Notes under the pieces: model-generated | What the model was told of the DNA's origin: nothing | Databases searched by the model: none | The model's input: only the letters and a program-made list of their open reading frames with translations | Made by a program: the position numbers and the translations under genes | Origin: Marinobacter sp. Arc7-DN-1 | Lineage (GTDB): Bacteria > Pseudomonadota > Gammaproteobacteria > Pseudomonadales > Oleiphilaceae | Assembly (NCBI RefSeq): GCF_003441595.1 | Contig: NZ_CP031848.1 | Location: 992,001-1,056,000, forward strand | DNA length: 64,000 nucleotides | Direction of reading: 5' to 3' | In this document: positions 63,687-64,000 of the stretch, in pieces | How positions within the stretch are numbered: position 1 is the stretch's first letter | Layout of the letters: every line of letters begins with the position of its first letter

Positions 63687-64000
63687 TCAGGACTCTTCGG
63701 ACTCCTCCTCCCGAAGCCCGTACTTGCGCACCTTCTCCACCAGGGTTGTGCGCCGGATTCGCAGCTTTTCGGCGGCCCGAGCGACCACGCCGCCCGCCTC
63801 GTCCAGAGCCTGCTGGATCAGCTGCTTCTCAAGGTTCGAGAGGTAGTCCTTCAGATCAATCCCGTTCACTGGCAGCAGCGCTGGTGCATCCAGCCCCACC
63901 AGCCCGGGTATACCCGAAGGCATTCCGGTGTCCTCAACCGGCCGGTTCTCATCGTAATCGTCAACATACCGAAATTTCTTGGGCAACTCCTGCACACCGA
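63687..64000 (-). CDS. fleQ: Flagellar master regulator FleQ (C-terminal end, partial)
   Basis: Only the last 104 or so codons are in the window; the gene runs off the right edge. The visible part ends with a Fis-type helix-turn-helix (LIQQALDEAGGVVARAAEKL, RIRRTTLVEKVRKYGL) preceded by a segment DGIDLKDYL-like NGIDLKDYLSNLEKQL, matching the C-terminus of FleQ, the sigma-54-dependent master activator of flagellar genes. Location right before fleSR supports this. Confidence 0.9.
   Translation of the reverse strand, partial: GVQELPKKFRYVDDYDENRPVEDTGMPSGIPGLVGLDAPALLPVNGIDLKDYLSNLEKQLIQQALDEAGGVVARAAEKLRIRRTTLVEKVRKYGLREEESEES

Noticed and set aside
63687-63995. Stand-alone small Fis-like regulator starting at an internal Met
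   Set aside because: The frame runs open to the window edge and the sequence matches the FleQ C-terminus, so it is a truncated large gene and not a small one.

Overview
The window reads like a marine gammaproteobacterium of the Marinobacter/Pseudomonas type. The gene order fleQ-fleSR-fliEFGHIJ-fliK-fliLMNOPQR-flhB / flhA-flhF-fleN-fliA-cheYZAB-motCD-parC-parP-cheW / ccmA-I is the Pseudomonas-style polar-flagellum locus. The fleQ/fleSR regulators, MotCD stators and ParC/ParP polar chemotaxis proteins are typical of that group. Assignment to Marinobacter itself is an inference from overall character and was not tested by search. Most of the DNA is GC-rich, and many long open frames are only antisense shadows of real genes.

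Layout. 1-3861 (-): 5' four-fifths of a large NAD-glutamate dehydrogenase. 4027-10973 (+): a moxR/DUF58/DUF4381/VWA/VWA-TPR/BatD operon, with the BatB- and BatC-like parts fused. 10990-18240 (-): complete cytochrome c maturation operon ccmABCDEFGHI. 18399-20056 (+): a second FliK-like protein and a free-standing FlhB C-terminal-domain protein. 20042-23424 (-): two translationally coupled genes, a methyltransferase-GspE fusion ATPase and a MoxR/dynein-type AAA ATPase. 23425-25555: a small accessory insert with BrnT/BrnA and ParE-type toxin-antitoxin pairs plus IS3-like and IS630-like remnants. It is bounded by a 164-bp imperfect direct repeat of the end of the DUF2802 gene. 25556-37577 (-): DUF2802, cheW, parP, parC, motD, motC, cheB, cheA, cheZ, cheY, fliA, fleN, flhF. 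37638-39818 (-): flhA. 40037-42769 (+): upp, uraA and an LCMT-like methyltransferase. 43128-50015 (-): flhB, fliR, fliQ, fliP, fliO, fliN, fliM, fliL, fliK. 50154-52627 (-): HptB/HsbR/HsbA-like switch. 52747-58575 (-): fliJ, fliI, fliH, fliG, fliF, fliE. 58773-60697 (-): a group IIC intron with an intact maturase. 60753-64000 (-): fleR, fleS and the 3' end of fleQ.

Regulation is unusually legible. GG-N10-GC (sigma-54, -24/-12) promoters sit upstream of fleS, fliE, fliK, fliL, flhA and possibly cheW. A near-consensus sigma-28 (FliA) promoter lies upstream of parC. This fits the FleQ -> RpoN/FleSR -> FliA hierarchy.

Items most worth following up are: the methyltransferase-GspE fusion/AAA pair, which the duplicated DUF2802 tail shows was once directly downstream of the chemotaxis operon; the repeat-bounded toxin-antitoxin insert; three FliM-like DDEFExLLD motifs in the CheA linker; the orphan FliK/FlhB-tail pair; the intron parked on the fleR terminator; and a perfect 28-bp inverted repeat beside flhB.
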